Assembly: GCA_918797485.1 (NCBI GenBank)
Contig: CAKKNE010000002.1
Location: 3,004,501-3,068,500, forward strand
DNA: 64,000 nucleotides
Origin: Pelagomonas calceolata
Taxonomy: Eukaryota; Sar; Pelagophyceae; Pelagomonadales; Pelagomonadaceae
Direction of reading: 5' to 3'
The stretch's first letter is position 1; every line of letters begins with the position of its first letter. This document shows, piece by piece, positions 13,501 to 20,816 of this stretch. The notes below the pieces were generated by a model that saw nothing but the letters and a program-made list of their open reading frames with translations, made no database searches and had not been told where the DNA came from. Position numbers and translations under genes: made by a program.

Positions 13501-14670
13501 GCGGCTTATGGGGACGTGCCCGGCTGGTCGCGCTTGAAAGATGTACTCCATGAGAAAGATATTGCGCCCCTCGGTCTACTCGACGTGTGTCTACGGCTGG
13601 AGACGGGCGCGGAAAGAGCTGCCTACATGGCATCACCTATAGGAAGAATTCGACGGGCGTGCCGCAAGTACCGACTCAAAGAAGGGGAGGACGCGATATT
13701 GACTCTGCGACGCGTCAAAGTCTCGCTCAAGAACTGTACCTTGATCACGGCGCTCCTGGACCCGCAAATTGCGAGAGACGCCTTACCGGACGCCGTCGCA
13801 CCTCTCCTGATAAAGGCCGATCTGCGGACCTGCGGTTTAGATGGTGAGAAGCTAGAGAGATTGGCTCAAGCGCTGCCTCAGAATAATATACTGAGGGAGA
13901 TCGACCTCTCCGGAAATAATTTTGATGACGGAAATCGGACCAAGGCCGTCCAGAGGCGCTACGAGGCCGATATCGTGCAGGACACGGGCCACGGCTTCCG
14001 CATGGCCTTCGGGAAGAAGACGATTGCGGAGCACGTCTTATCAGATGAATACACCGTGAAAGACGACGAGGATTCTTTGGCGGCGAATATCGGACTCAAA
14101 GCGTTGGGCGAGGCCCTGAAGACCAATACTGGACTAGTATCAATAAACCTGTCCGAGAGCCGCGTCGAGGCGAACGGCCTCGCGGCTCTATCACAGGGGT
14201 TAAGGAGGAACGCGTCCCTGACCGAACTCAAGCTAGCAAGGAACATGGTCTGCGACGTCAGTCCGCAGGGCTGGGGCGCGCACTCGTCGCGGGGCGTCGA
14301 CGCGCTCGGCGAGGCCCTTGCGTACAACGACACGCTGCAGAAGCTGGATCTGTCGCAGAACCAGTTGTGTGGGGTCACAAGCCCGTGGTGTTCTGGTTCG
14401 AAAGGGACCTTCGCGCCCGGGGCGCTCTTGGCTCTGCGACGGCCGCTGTCTCGGAACGCCGCGCTTCGCGAATTGAATCTGACGGACAACGGGGTCCTGG
14501 AAACGGCCCGGCCGCTGGTCGACGACCTGAGCGGCGCGCGGTTGAGGGGAGGCGGCGACTTCCGGTTGCTGGAGCGCGTCGGCCGGGCGAAGCGGGCCTA
14601 CTGCATTTTGAGAAGGGCGGAGTACTACGCCGAGGTGGCTGCCAATGCGCGGGGCGAGTCGGCCTACTAA
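7534..14670 (+). CDS. Giant multi-C2 protein (nine C2 domains) with C-terminal leucine-rich repeats
   Basis: This 2378-residue single-exon protein begins with a Lys/Ala/Glu coiled coil and acidic Ala-rich linkers (residues 1-440). Nine C2 domains follow, each opening with an NEL-(hydrophobic) strand near residues 461, 622, 784, 937, 1098, 1251, 1398, 1562 and 1758. They are joined by linkers of the type RWRHNPEL-x-F-x-PF. Several keep acidic Ca2+-loop residues and the SDP and DxMG marks (EDYDDFSANDFMG in the third), so Ca2+-dependent lipid binding is likely for some. C-terminal RNI-type leucine-rich repeats (about 2085-2345; LREIDLSGNNF, LQKLDLSQNQL) close the protein. There is no transmembrane segment, unlike ferlins and MCTPs. 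A peripheral membrane or scaffold role is inferred. Confidence 0.9.
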   Translation: MPESKAQRKARMKAEKKAKLEAKRAAAKDERALREDAERAAEVANAAIKVYVDRGIDEVTGPLITNAIQGALDDAIWLQPAAAPAPAPAPAHEPPKWAVGDVVVCDLRLPVARQICEEKREELEEARGLLVEAQAAADEKPGDRDAIQALYKAQNRLPDFEEAFQEAEDYVHSLVVAGLSAKDGGVVIVGTVRDIIISDEAQALEQYWDDYAEKEKDLGEILNERPDLLMQARARLDDVPAWGEQPKLSIAEVAKQLFASGDMFDVALVEECWKHRNPPQIPEGDAERPNTAARDAAADITQSVLDDLGDDDDEQDAGEDAAAAAEALAAKIAAAEEAAAADQVVEEEAPPAEEPVDEWQETVKEQLAKVEDMLKDDPENEQFKELRQTLLDEIAKAPAPPPEPYAVKGQVSCYVIERHNGQMVVMPFDWCEKYRPVDVSEPDVSRYDPFLLAEDHLAETVNELQIGLVRAHSLAIRDLRKWYQKKDTIESSDPRVVFSIKGRPDIQLRSTVREKTLSPAWAESFELELMWDEIKEDPTLTIRIEDYDGKLSKSESMGICEIPLSGREHTRSREWYTLQVDPSNKKGLVTGEVEIVLRWRHVPSRVFKPFAGLEDNLQKCPNELIIGLGRGRNLPIMDRSLFSKGGSSDPRVVVWIEGVDEPLVSSTKKKSLNPCWREVFKLEVPPTLEDPILRIKCEDWDLVGKPDSMGLVDVPLIDYRIQLGFTSIDHRQKTRQWLALGPDPKAKKLKPQGELEIELWMRYSLELDFDPFLDRNFFKIERPNELQVGLIRGRDLAAKDGGTFTTATSDPQVVFTINGTELVYKSTYKVKTLAPRWNEIFLIEFEDGMTEDDTPTLRCTCEDYDDFSANDFMGFVEFDIRKYTHRRHRDWYDLLPDPKRPKEQVSGKLEIVLRWWHNPELAWEPFLDSTDVDDVEPNELLVALVRGRELAPRDACGLSFKPVTSDPQVRFRIIDTDERQQSTHKIKTLAPRWNEEFGLYCVPGELPVLRVVCEDYDKWSANDSMGVFEIDLHEIKTLLAQPRSRHRAWFQLETDPACPKDPVTGALELVLRWRHNPELHFTPFGGFVEPEKYLEKPPNELRVCLIRGKGLIPRERSKRKDDPGSASPRCVFTYAGSDLRVASEHREATLSPTWKQELILPIEEFQKSVEGPHLSVKLESVASGSSMGTFEVPLRPAMHSLYRTWCAVMPDADGKEVKGRVEIALYWGYNPELAYEPYEEEVDEYPTKVRNELLLAVVRARDLAPKKGGLFSTGGLPSPSVRLRVPGTDVEVTTTKRKNTQHPVFKEEFKQEYEASDERKPGLMEVIVEHNKKVLGIGILPLSGVRREFRLRQWLTLKDPETRNASGSICLIGCWRHNPALVFDPFGGPVIHKDRLQNELQISVYRCRCLPLRENGNEPSPSVSVALGMAPAVNTDKKKAQAAPTFKNNFAFNVEVGDPVDCDITVYDHQTISKKVIGIVKLRDLTEGLSNRLPFRKWYPLESKDAQYVERPLIDPPRAPGEEARKEDAPLGQVQLLFRWRHNPACEPQLLGDLMDTPAKEANELLVLVGRARDLRPSRLEIPDEIKIKDSMFGNSTEEGKMRAFLQASYVIDEESTSINTRLQKGTYGPRWFELLRVGLHEHAVDTDEVSDLAIEIRDRIVRGTDGNQPILGSITLDLRDALKQRRKHSNEELPAPDWRWHSLIKPEVPVKKLAFNEEPPPPDPLATLKIAYLFRHDPDRAPEYYTGPDLFPAEEPNELRLAIVAARNLGKRPDLLIYQRPKTPPKLEEGARIEFEGKGGLVIQAPDTKGGWWKIRLDGEAKLKSVRAPKLTVLEGAKRASKSSRASTAAGPAPAPAPAPAAAPAPAAPWAEDLSIASAVPPDAGSPFPSTWVRVSAHISKTTIETEIVQRTRRPTYGEEFTFEVDELLLDQVVDDTSTVKIEVFDSRGDEDTCLGVCTVPILPMLDKNVRRRWMALDSPYAKPSCKGAAYGDVPGWSRLKDVLHEKDIAPLGLLDVCLRLETGAERAAYMASPIGRIRRACRKYRLKEGEDAILTLRRVKVSLKNCTLITALLDPQIARDALPDAVAPLLIKADLRTCGLDGEKLERLAQALPQNNILREIDLSGNNFDDGNRTKAVQRRYEADIVQDTGHGFRMAFGKKTIAEHVLSDEYTVKDDEDSLAANIGLKALGEALKTNTGLVSINLSESRVEANGLAALSQGLRRNASLTELKLARNMVCDVSPQGWGAHSSRGVDALGEALAYNDTLQKLDLSQNQLCGVTSPWCSGSKGTFAPGALLALRRPLSRNAALRELNLTDNGVLETARPLVDDLSGARLRGGGDFRLLERVGRAKRAYCILRRAEYYAEVAANARGESAY

Positions 14671-15162
14671 CATTTGTGTGCGTTTATTGGTGATGATGTC
14701 GTTAGTTATAGACGCCTCGCGCGTAACTGACGTTCCTACGCCGTCGGCTTAAAGCTGTCGCGCTCCCCGCTACACCCGTAGACGCGGCCCTCCTCCGCGC
14801 CATGCGCTACGTAATGCCCGCGCATCTTTTCCGCGCAGCTCGGCTGGTATCGGCCGCTGGGGCAGAGTTTCCGTTCGACATCTTGATACCGCTTCGCGTA
14901 ACACCGTCCGCGACGCGTACCACGTACTCGCCGCCGAGCGGCGGCCCGCGCCGCGGCCGCCGCCGGTCGTCGAGGCGCTCGCGCCCGCGACGGAGCGGCC
15001 GTCCGCGGGGCTCAACGCGCTCGCGCTCGCGACGCAGATGGAGCTATAGGTTTTCCTTGTGTGGATTCTTACTCTCTCTTGCCCGACTACTCTAGTGACT
15101 TAGCTCCGCTGGCATATCATTAACTTGTCAGTTGACGCATTTGACTTCGGAGGGAGAGTACA
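14671..15162. other. Intergenic region, possible small unassigned exon
   Basis: This 492-base gap separates convergent genes. One plus-strand frame from about 14846 to TAG 15047-15049 reads coding-like (NTVRDAYHVLAAERR, then a Pro/Ala-rich tail) and is preceded by a possible acceptor TTTTCCGCGCAG. No matching upstream exon or family was found, so it is left unassigned. Confidence 0.3.
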
Positions 15163-15444
15163 TCATTTGTCTTCCAAAACAATCCCGCAATAAATCTTCC
15201 AACTCTCTCTGTCTCTCTCCCAGCTTTCCCGCGCCGCCTTGCAATCCTCGACGAGGTCTTGGTCGAGCTCCATCGCGGCCCGCGAAGGAGCCTCAGGGCC
15301 TCCGACAAAGGCGATGGTTCCCAACGTGCCGATGATTACGCCAACACACACGGCGACGACTAGGCCGTAACCGCGCCGGACTGGCCCAGGGGCCTGGTTC
15401 TTAGGCCGCTTTGCCTCGGCGTCCTCAGGAATCGTCGCGTACAT
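15163..15444 (-). CDS. Small single-pass membrane protein
   Basis: This is a 93-residue protein from ATG 15444 (MYATIPEDAEAKRPK). A basic/Pro stretch is followed by one transmembrane helix (GYGLVVAVCVGVIIGTLGTI, about residues 26-46) and a soluble C-terminal tail rich in charged residues (DLVEDCKAARESWERDRESW) that may form an amphipathic helix. With no cleavable signal it would be a tail- or signal-anchored protein. The family is not recognised. Confidence 0.6.
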   Translation of the reverse strand: MYATIPEDAEAKRPKNQAPGPVRRGYGLVVAVCVGVIIGTLGTIAFVGGPEAPSRAAMELDQDLVEDCKAARESWERDRESWKIYCGIVLEDK

Positions 15445-15536
15445 CTTCAAATGTTGTGAATTTATGACTTTGAGTGAGGATGGTAATGTGTGATGGACGT
15501 GTAGCGTGGGGGACTAAGCAAAGCCAAACCCGACAA

Positions 15537-15558
15537 TCTACGGCTGTAAGACACTAGC
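15537..15558. repeat. Intergenic TGTAAGACACTAG motif (copy 2)
   Basis: TGTAAGACACTAG lies at 15545-15557, with the left GCTAGC arm not preserved. It lies in the divergent gap between the small membrane protein and the multi-span protein. Confidence 0.65.
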
Positions 15559-15709
15559 GAGCAAGCTCCGCCAGGCGAGGCTGCTCGAGCAGCCAGCCCA
15601 GCGCACCGCATACCTCGTCCAGAGCCGCGCCAAGGTCGCATCTCTTCGCTGCAACCCGCATTTTACCGGACCGCTATCGACGGTGCCGGCTCTGGCGCAG
15701 ACAAATAGT

Positions 15710-16650
15710 ATGGGCCTAACAGGCTACATCTGCTTCATGACTGCACTATCAGTCGCAGCCGCCCTGCTGTATACGCCGTCGCAGCGATTGCTCGAATGCG
15801 TCCACTGCCCAAAGTACTTCGTCGTGCGACGCGTCGACTACCTGCACTACCGAATCGAGCGGGCGCACTACCTGCTGCGCTTTGTTGCCTCAAGCTTTAC
15901 GGTGCGCGTCGTGCGCGGTGCAGAGGCGTTCGCCGGGCTCGTTTCCCTCGTCGGCGCCGCGACGGTGCTGAACCTTTGCATGGAGGTCGGCCTGCGGGTC
16001 ACGGGCCAGCGGCAGATGCGGCTCCGCGCGTACAGCCGCCTGCCAAGTGCACTCGCGGTGCTCGTTCAGGCGTTCTTCGAGGGCGGCATGCGTCAGCGTG
16101 GTTGTGCCTTCGACTCTGCTCCTACCTGCCCCCATGCCATCGCCACGCCTCACGAAACGCGCAAAACGCAGGCGTTTACTTTGGCACGTTCTTCGCCTTT
16201 GCGCTGCATTTGAACGCGGGCGACGCGACATGCGTCCTGGCTTACGCGACAGCGTGGGTCGTCTTTCCGCTCTGGTCCCTGCTACACGGATGGCCGCGAC
16301 CGCGCGCCTACGGCGCGAAGGACCACCTCTCGCGGCGCGAGATCGTGTCGACGGCGCCGAGCCGGCTCCTTCAGGTGGCGGCCGCGGCCGTGTGTTGGCG
16401 CACCGTGGCGCGGCCGCCGGCGCCGTTCCTTCGGGCGGTTGTGGCGACGCAGTTGTGCTTTTTCCCCTGGTATTTCGGGGCGCTCCGCTGGCTCGGCCGC
16501 TCGTTCATCGAGTGTGAGTCCTCCGCGCCGTCCGCGCTCGCCGACGCGCTGTGCACGGCGTACCGCGCGGCCGAGCCCGTGGCCGGGGCGTTTTCCATCG
16601 TCGCGGCGTTCGCGCTGTTTTTTCCCGAATGTTGTGAGAAATATGTATAA
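15710..16650 (+). CDS. Multi-span membrane protein, two exons, unknown family
   Basis: Exon 1 is 15710-16100 and exon 2 is 16172-16650, giving 289 residues. The 71-base intron (GTTGTGCC to AAAACGCAG) has GT-AG ends and phase 1, and joining restores EGGMRQRGVYFGTFFAF. Hydrophobic stretches suggest about five or six membrane helices (MGLTGYICFMTALSVAAALL; AFAGLVSLVGAATVLNLCM; VYFGTFFAFALHLNAG; CVLAYATAWVVFPLWSLLHG; AGAFSIVAAFALFFPEC). Conserved-looking features include HCPKYFVVRRVDY near the first helix. The N-terminus could be a signal anchor. No family was recognised. Its stop lies only 7 bases from the stop of the convergent next gene. Confidence 0.7.
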
Positions 16651-16657
16651 GTTTAAG

Positions 16658-18499
16658 CTACTCCCCGCCGTCGATGGAGTCGTCGGCGGCGCCCTCGTAG
16701 TCGTCGATCGTCTGCTCGGCCTCGGCCTGGTCCCAGGGCCGCGTCGTCACGCACCAGCGCGGCCCGTTACTATAGACGCCGTCGGTCAGTTGTCTCAGAA
16801 AAGCATGGGCCCTATCTAAAAACCCCGAGGACATCGCGTCGAGCGACCCGCGCAGCGCCAGCCGCAGCGGCGCGTTGTAGCGACATAAAGATTTGGTGGA
16901 ACCGCCGTGGGCGTCAAACACTAAACGGGAGGTAGATGCCAACCGCGGCACGCCCCGATCCACGTCCGCGTAGTCGTTGATCGCGTATAGAGCCGGCATC
17001 GTTAACGATGAGGCGGCCTTCGCGCATCGCACCGATCTCGGATCCACCCTTGTCCTTTTTTCTACCGAGTGACATAACACCTCCAAAGCAGTGGCAAGTA
17101 ACGGCTCAAGTAGCCCCGTGAGGATCGGTTCCCGTTCGGCCGCGTGACCCTTCAAAGCCTCTACCACATCTACGGGCGAATCCACCACACAGTCCAGGAT
17201 CAAGCCCGATGGTATCGGTAAATCGTCGCCGAAGAAACTTTGTCGAGTTGCGTCGGTCTTACGGAAGACGTGCAGCTTCTTCGAGGAGACCTTCTTCAAC
17301 AAATCCCTCAATTCTTGGGAAGAGTGCGGGAGGTGCGTCGACGTCCCAATGCCGCAGATGACGTCCCCTACTAACAAACCGCTGGCGGGCATGCACTTTG
17401 ATATTTGTAGGGTCGGCTTCGAGGCGACCCAGACGTAAGTCGTCTGTTCCACTTCCGTGCCCCTCATAAACTCATCCACGTCTTCAATATCAATGGTAAT
17501 TTCTGTGGAAGACGGGTAGGGGTCCTTCTCTCCCACAGCATCCTCGAGGCCCATGTACGCGACGGCGTCCCCAAAATAGGATGTATCCTTCGATGGAGGT
17601 GTCGCGACGGATGCATATAACACGCAGGCCACGGCGCCCGCGCCGCGGCCCCACAGCACAACATCCGTGAAGCCTCTTCTTTTGACAAGCTCTTGCGCGA
17701 GACAAGCGACGTCCCATCGTTCCAGAGATCCGAAGGACACGCGCCGCCCTCCTGACTCGCCGCAGGCCGTCGTATCTAACGCGCAGTAGCCCGCGGCGCC
17801 CGCGTCGAGAGCTACGCCTAGGCACGACAACGCGCCCAGTCTACTCCCACCCACATCATGGACGTACAATACACACGTCTTCTTCGACCTCCATCTATAT
17901 AACTTGGAACCCAATCCCAAATCGTCGCGCCACAAAGAACACTGGAGGTCGTGGCCACGATCACAAACCACCGCAAAGTCGTCCCGCACGATACTCCGTC
18001 CCCGAAACTCGAATTGTACAGGACCGAGCTTCCGTGTACATCGTTCCCGTTTCGGCGCCAGGAGCATTCTCAACAATTGCGCATAATGAGCTCTAGCATA
18101 ATCTCGCAATTTGCCAAAGCCCGGGTCTTTTTGCGACTTGAAAGAAGTCCACGCGTCAGCAAAAGCCACGGCGTTGTCTCCTCCGAAATCGTCGTCGTCG
18201 TCGTCGTCCTCGCGACGGCTGCGGTCCTCGAGCTCGATCTCGACGTCCTTCGTCGGTGATTCTCCATCGGACACGTCCTCCTCGATCGAGGCGCGCCAGG
18301 CCTTCGGGGGCGAGGGCGGCACCACTGGACTCGGCACGGAGGCCGTGGAGCTGCCGCTCGGCGGGCTCGGCGGCGTCTTGGGCAGCTGTGCTTCCTGCCG
18401 CGGCGGCGTCGCGGGCTGTGGTGGAGGCGCCGGGGGCTGCCGAACTTGGGGTTTCTCATCCGGCGCGTCGTCGGCACGCTTGCTGCAGGAGCAGCCCAT
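16658..18499 (-). CDS. Lipid-anchored alpha/beta-hydrolase-like protein with PDZ-like insert, probable pseudoenzyme
   Basis: This 613-residue protein starts MGCSCSK, a classic N-myristoylation plus palmitoylation signal, so membrane attachment is expected. Residues 8-125 are Pro-rich then acidic. A hydrolase-fold core follows: CVLYVHDVGGSRLGALSCLG, then GYCALDTTACGESGG and the elbow DVVLWGRGAGAVACVLYA near residue 280. The position of the catalytic serine in the ABHD/peptidase-S33 elbow (G-x-S-x-G) is glycine here (G-R-G-A-G), so catalysis is unlikely. Around residues 357-420 there is a PDZ-like segment (LQISKCMPASGLLVGDVICGIG) inserted after the elbow region. A scaffolding or regulatory role at a membrane is inferred. 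The family itself is not certain. Confidence 0.75.
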   Translation of the reverse strand: MGCSCSKRADDAPDEKPQVRQPPAPPPQPATPPRQEAQLPKTPPSPPSGSSTASVPSPVVPPSPPKAWRASIEEDVSDGESPTKDVEIELEDRSRREDDDDDDDFGGDNAVAFADAWTSFKSQKDPGFGKLRDYARAHYAQLLRMLLAPKRERCTRKLGPVQFEFRGRSIVRDDFAVVCDRGHDLQCSLWRDDLGLGSKLYRWRSKKTCVLYVHDVGGSRLGALSCLGVALDAGAAGYCALDTTACGESGGRRVSFGSLERWDVACLAQELVKRRGFTDVVLWGRGAGAVACVLYASVATPPSKDTSYFGDAVAYMGLEDAVGEKDPYPSSTEITIDIEDVDEFMRGTEVEQTTYVWVASKPTLQISKCMPASGLLVGDVICGIGTSTHLPHSSQELRDLLKKVSSKKLHVFRKTDATRQSFFGDDLPIPSGLILDCVVDSPVDVVEALKGHAAEREPILTGLLEPLLATALEVLCHSVEKRTRVDPRSVRCAKAASSLTMPALYAINDYADVDRGVPRLASTSRLVFDAHGGSTKSLCRYNAPLRLALRGSLDAMSSGFLDRAHAFLRQLTDGVYSNGPRWCVTTRPWDQAEAEQTIDDYEGAADDSIDGGE

Positions 18500-18910
18500 C
18501 GCGGCTGCGACGACGCCTGCGCGCCGGCGAGGCGGGCAGCACTTGGGTGCCGGGCAGCACCCTGGCCTGATGAATCGATTTTTGAGCTAACTGGCGGGTT
18601 TTACGCGGTCTCTGCCAGAATTACTTTGCTTGTCCCACGGACTCGCCTGTTTCGCGCAAAGTCGTCTCTCGGCCAGGAGGGCTAGTGGCTTGTAAGTCTC
18701 TAGAACAAGCAGCAGACTCGAGGCACATCCAAGCTACGGCGCGGTACGAGCTGCGCCGCTTATGAGGCGTTCGTGATCGTCGTCTCAGGTAGCAAATTGG
18801 TCGCGAACCAACTTTCAAGACGTTCGTCCCGGCGCCGCTGAGTACAGCATAGTGCTCTCCCGACACAGCCTTGGCCACACGTCGCCGCAGGGCGCCGCGC
18901 GGCGTAAACG
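18500..18910. other. Divergent intergenic region
   Basis: This 411-base gap between diverging genes presumably contains both promoters. A degenerate TTGTAAGTCTCTAG at 18689-18702 recalls the recurring intergenic motif. No gene is recognised. Confidence 0.5.
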
Positions 18911-20011
18911 ATGGTCCTGCTCGCGCGAAGGGCCGCGCAGCTATGCACGAAACGCTACGCGTCGCAACCGCACGACCCGCGCACGCTGCGGGCGCGCCGG
19001 CTCCTTAGCACTGAAACTCAAAAGCAAGACCCGCGCACGCTAAGCGGGGCCTGGTCCTTCCTACAGCGCGCGAACCCGTTCACCGTCTGGGGCGAAACTA
19101 TTGGGAGAGAGCCGAGCGACCGCCTCCCGAAGGTGACGGACCTGGTCAAGGCCGTGGTCGGTTTAAGTGGCAAATCGCCGGACGAATTACAAAGGTACGC
19201 GACGGAGAGCAACGCGGCCTTTGAGGCCTATGTAGATGATTTGGGCTTCGAGCGGCGGTCCTTGCTCGAGATCGCGCCGAAGGACGAGGAGCAGTCGCTG
19301 GACGAGTTTTTGGAGGGTGCTAGAGATGCGGTGGCCTTCGTCGCGCCGCTGTTGAAGGACGCGGTCGCGCACGAGGCCGAGTTGTCGAAGGTCGTCTCCG
19401 CGAAATTGCTTGAAAAGGCCAAGGAGGGCTCCATGGCCGTGGCTGAGGATAAAGAGGACGAAGGCGTCAGAAGGGTCACCTTCGGCGTCTTCGGACAACA
19501 ATTGCGCCAGAAGGACCTCGCGCCGCGGTCGACGGGCGCCATGGCGCTCTTCGAGCAAGCTTTGCAGAAGTGGGGATACGACGCCGAGGCGCGGGACGAC
19601 GCTATATTGCTGAGGGAGTCCAATGGATTGTTTGTGGCCAAATTCTCACTCGCGGACGAGCTCGCGGATTTACTAAAAGCAGCCAAGGACACGGACGCGG
19701 GCCGGGCCGTCGAAGCCTTACTCTACGCGGTGAGCCGCGCCGAGGGCCGCGCGCTGACCTGGCCGCTGCCGAGCGACGCCCATTCGAGACTCGCGGGTGA
19801 CGCGGAGGCTTGCGCTCTCACGATGCGCGGCTGGCTCCTCGTCGACGTGGCGGTCTCAAAATGTTTGTACACGTTCGCGCGCGAGGTTGATAGGAGATCG
19901 GCCTACCGCTGGGGCCACGACTGGCGCATCGTCGATGTGGGCGGCGCCGTCTTCGACAACGACGACGGCGCGCTCCTCGACGGGCTAGTTGCCGAGGATA
20001 ATACACCATAA
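18911..20011 (+). CDS. Unknown protein with probable mitochondrial presequence
   Basis: This is a 366-residue protein. The N-terminus (MVLLARRAAQLCTKRYASQ, then RTLRARRLLSTETQ) is rich in Arg/Ser/Ala without acids, typical of a mitochondrial targeting peptide with an R-x-(L/S)-type cleavage region. The rest is mostly alpha-helical and acidic (KVTDLVKAVVGLSGKSPDEL, LEGARDAVAFVAPLLKDAV), ending with WGHDWRIVDVGGAVFDNDD. No transmembrane helix and no known motif was recognised. It ends 4 bases before the stop of the convergent gene. Confidence 0.75.
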   Translation: MVLLARRAAQLCTKRYASQPHDPRTLRARRLLSTETQKQDPRTLSGAWSFLQRANPFTVWGETIGREPSDRLPKVTDLVKAVVGLSGKSPDELQRYATESNAAFEAYVDDLGFERRSLLEIAPKDEEQSLDEFLEGARDAVAFVAPLLKDAVAHEAELSKVVSAKLLEKAKEGSMAVAEDKEDEGVRRVTFGVFGQQLRQKDLAPRSTGAMALFEQALQKWGYDAEARDDAILLRESNGLFVAKFSLADELADLLKAAKDTDAGRAVEALLYAVSRAEGRALTWPLPSDAHSRLAGDAEACALTMRGWLLVDVAVSKCLYTFAREVDRRSAYRWGHDWRIVDVGGAVFDNDDGALLDGLVAEDNTP

Positions 20012-20015
20012 AAAA

Positions 20016-20462
20016 TTAAGTGGGCACGACCTGCTTCGGCCGGCAGCAGCCCTGGGCGTACCAGAGAATAATGAAAAGCATCGGCACGAAGACGATCAGC
20101 AGGATGATGCCGGGCGCGTCCAGTCCATCCGTCATCTTTTCGCCCTGGAGGCGCCGCCGCCGTCTCTCGGCAGCCGCCGCGTCGCGGCGCGGCTCCTCGC
20201 CGGGCGCGTGCTCGCGCGCGAGGGCGGACGCGAGGCCCGCGAAGTACCTTGTTGGAATATCCTCGAGGCGCGGGAGGCGGCGCGTCCAGGCCTCCTCGTA
20301 GGTCGTCAGCTCGCGCGCGTCCGTCTGGGCAGGCAGCGGGGGCAGCTCGTAGAGCGCCTCGACCGCGTCGGCGACGAGGAGCTCGCGGGGCGACGAGCTC
20401 CTCGCGCCGGGCGTTGCTCGGGCCGCGCCGGCGGCGAGGAGCGTCACGGGCCATCGTCGCAT
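20016..20462 (-). CDS. Small secretory-pathway membrane protein
   Basis: This is a 148-residue protein from ATG 20462. The N-terminus MRRWPVTLLAAGAARATPG looks like a signal peptide. A charged luminal part (ELTTYEEAWTRRLPRLEDIP, Arg-rich EPRRDAAAAERRRRRLQ) is followed by one strong membrane helix near the C-terminus (APGIILLIVFVPMLFIILWY) and a short tail CCRPKQVVPT whose two cysteines could be palmitoylated. The frame stays open upstream to 20753, but those residues are low-complexity and would hide the signal peptide. The family is unknown. Confidence 0.6.
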   Translation of the reverse strand: MRRWPVTLLAAGAARATPGARSSSPRELLVADAVEALYELPPLPAQTDARELTTYEEAWTRRLPRLEDIPTRYFAGLASALAREHAPGEEPRRDAAAAERRRRRLQGEKMTDGLDAPGIILLIVFVPMLFIILWYAQGCCRPKQVVPT

Positions 20463-20816
20463 GGTGACGGGTCGCGTGGGCGGCGGCGTCCTGGCTGCCC
20501 TGCTATGGAACAAATCCAATCCACGGGCAGCGCGCCGCGCAAGCGTTTCCCGTTGGCACGGGTCGAAGGGCTGCCTCGACCGAGACAACGGTGCTTTCGC
20601 CGCTCTTGGGCGGCTTTTCGAGCGGATCAAAGCGCCCAGCGGCAGGATGCCAAGGCGCTGGAAGCTCCCCCCGAAGTTTGAAGTCCCGCCGACGCGTGCG
20701 CGCCTTGTGACAGGTCGAACGCGCCCCGAGACGGATCTTCGCGACGACGGCAAAAACCCGCAGCCTCTCGTTTTGTAGCGCCGGAGAGCAGCCGCAAAAG
20801 GCTGCCCAAAGCAGCC
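20463..20816. other. Divergent intergenic region
   Basis: This 354-base gap between diverging genes presumably contains both promoters. Nothing else is recognised. Confidence 0.5.

Noticed and set aside
14770-15015. Minus-strand frame of 81 residues
   Set aside because: No motif, and another frame on the plus strand looks equally coding-like; neither is convincing.
18180-18210. GTC repeat as a possible microsatellite or regulatory tract
   Set aside because: It encodes the poly-Asp stretch of the pseudo-hydrolase protein and needs no other explanation.
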